The notes under the pieces were generated by a model. That model was given only the letters and a program-made list of their open reading frames with translations, ran no database searches and had not been told where the DNA came from. This document shows positions 1 through 64,000 of a stretch of 64,000 nucleotides of DNA, piece after piece (the stretch's first letter is position 1; each line of letters begins with the position of its first letter). Origin of the DNA: Serinus canaria (taxonomy: Eukaryota; Chordata; Aves; Passeriformes; Fringillidae); the NCBI RefSeq assembly GCF_022539315.1, contig NC_066336.1, forward strand, positions 4,282,600-4,346,599, read 5' to 3'. The position numbers were made by a program, and so were the translations under genes.

Positions 1-64000
<64,000 letters not shown>

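Overview
This window is a stretch of vertebrate nuclear DNA, almost certainly from a bird and probably a songbird. It holds part of one large gene on the + strand. Thirty-eight exons, all with GT-AG borders and compatible phases, run from about 0.8 kb to 63.7 kb. Their spliced product is a chain of CUB and sushi (CCP) domains. Residue for residue it reads as CSMD2 (CUB and Sushi multiple domains 2) better than CSMD1 or CSMD3, judged from memory of those proteins. The segment covers CUB8 to CUB14 alternating with sushi 8 to 13, then the unbroken sushi run from 14 to the first part of 27. Domain numbers count back from the last CUB, assuming the family layout of 14 CUB and 28 sushi domains. The signal peptide, CUB1-7, the rest of sushi 27, sushi 28, the juxtamembrane stalk, the membrane helix and the cytoplasmic tail lie outside the window. 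No second gene, promoter, tRNA or CRISPR array was found.

The bird assignment rests on repeat content: many CR1 LINE 3' ends with the typical ATTCTGTG tail, ERV-type LTR fragments, no SINE-rich background, and strong intron compaction. Thirty-eight exons fit in 63 kb, whereas the mammalian gene is hundreds of kilobases. Compact, GC-rich, minisatellite-dense introns fit an avian microchromosome; this is inference.

Layout. 0-10 kb: CUB8, sushi 8, start of CUB9. 10-19 kb: CUB9 to sushi 10. 19-29 kb: CUB11 and sushi 11. 30-35 kb: CUB12, sushi 12, CUB13. 36-39 kb: sushi 13, split over two small exons inside a field of tandem arrays. 41-42.4 kb: CUB14. 43-63.7 kb: the sushi 14-27 run, nearly all one domain per exon, phase 1 to phase 1.

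The outstanding non-coding feature is about 26 unrelated tandem arrays, roughly a quarter of the window, with close to one private array per intron. Units run from about 5 to about 110 bp. Several arrays touch splice sites, and several clearly grew out of transposable elements: a CR1 tail at 48.7-49.3 kb, one LTR family at 27.4-27.9 kb and 45.2 kb, another at 62.8-63.1 kb. Segmental tandem duplications of 50-400 bp are also common. I found no new multi-gene system. The arrays, their relation to splice sites, and one duplication that appears to have copied a splice donor are the points most worth checking.
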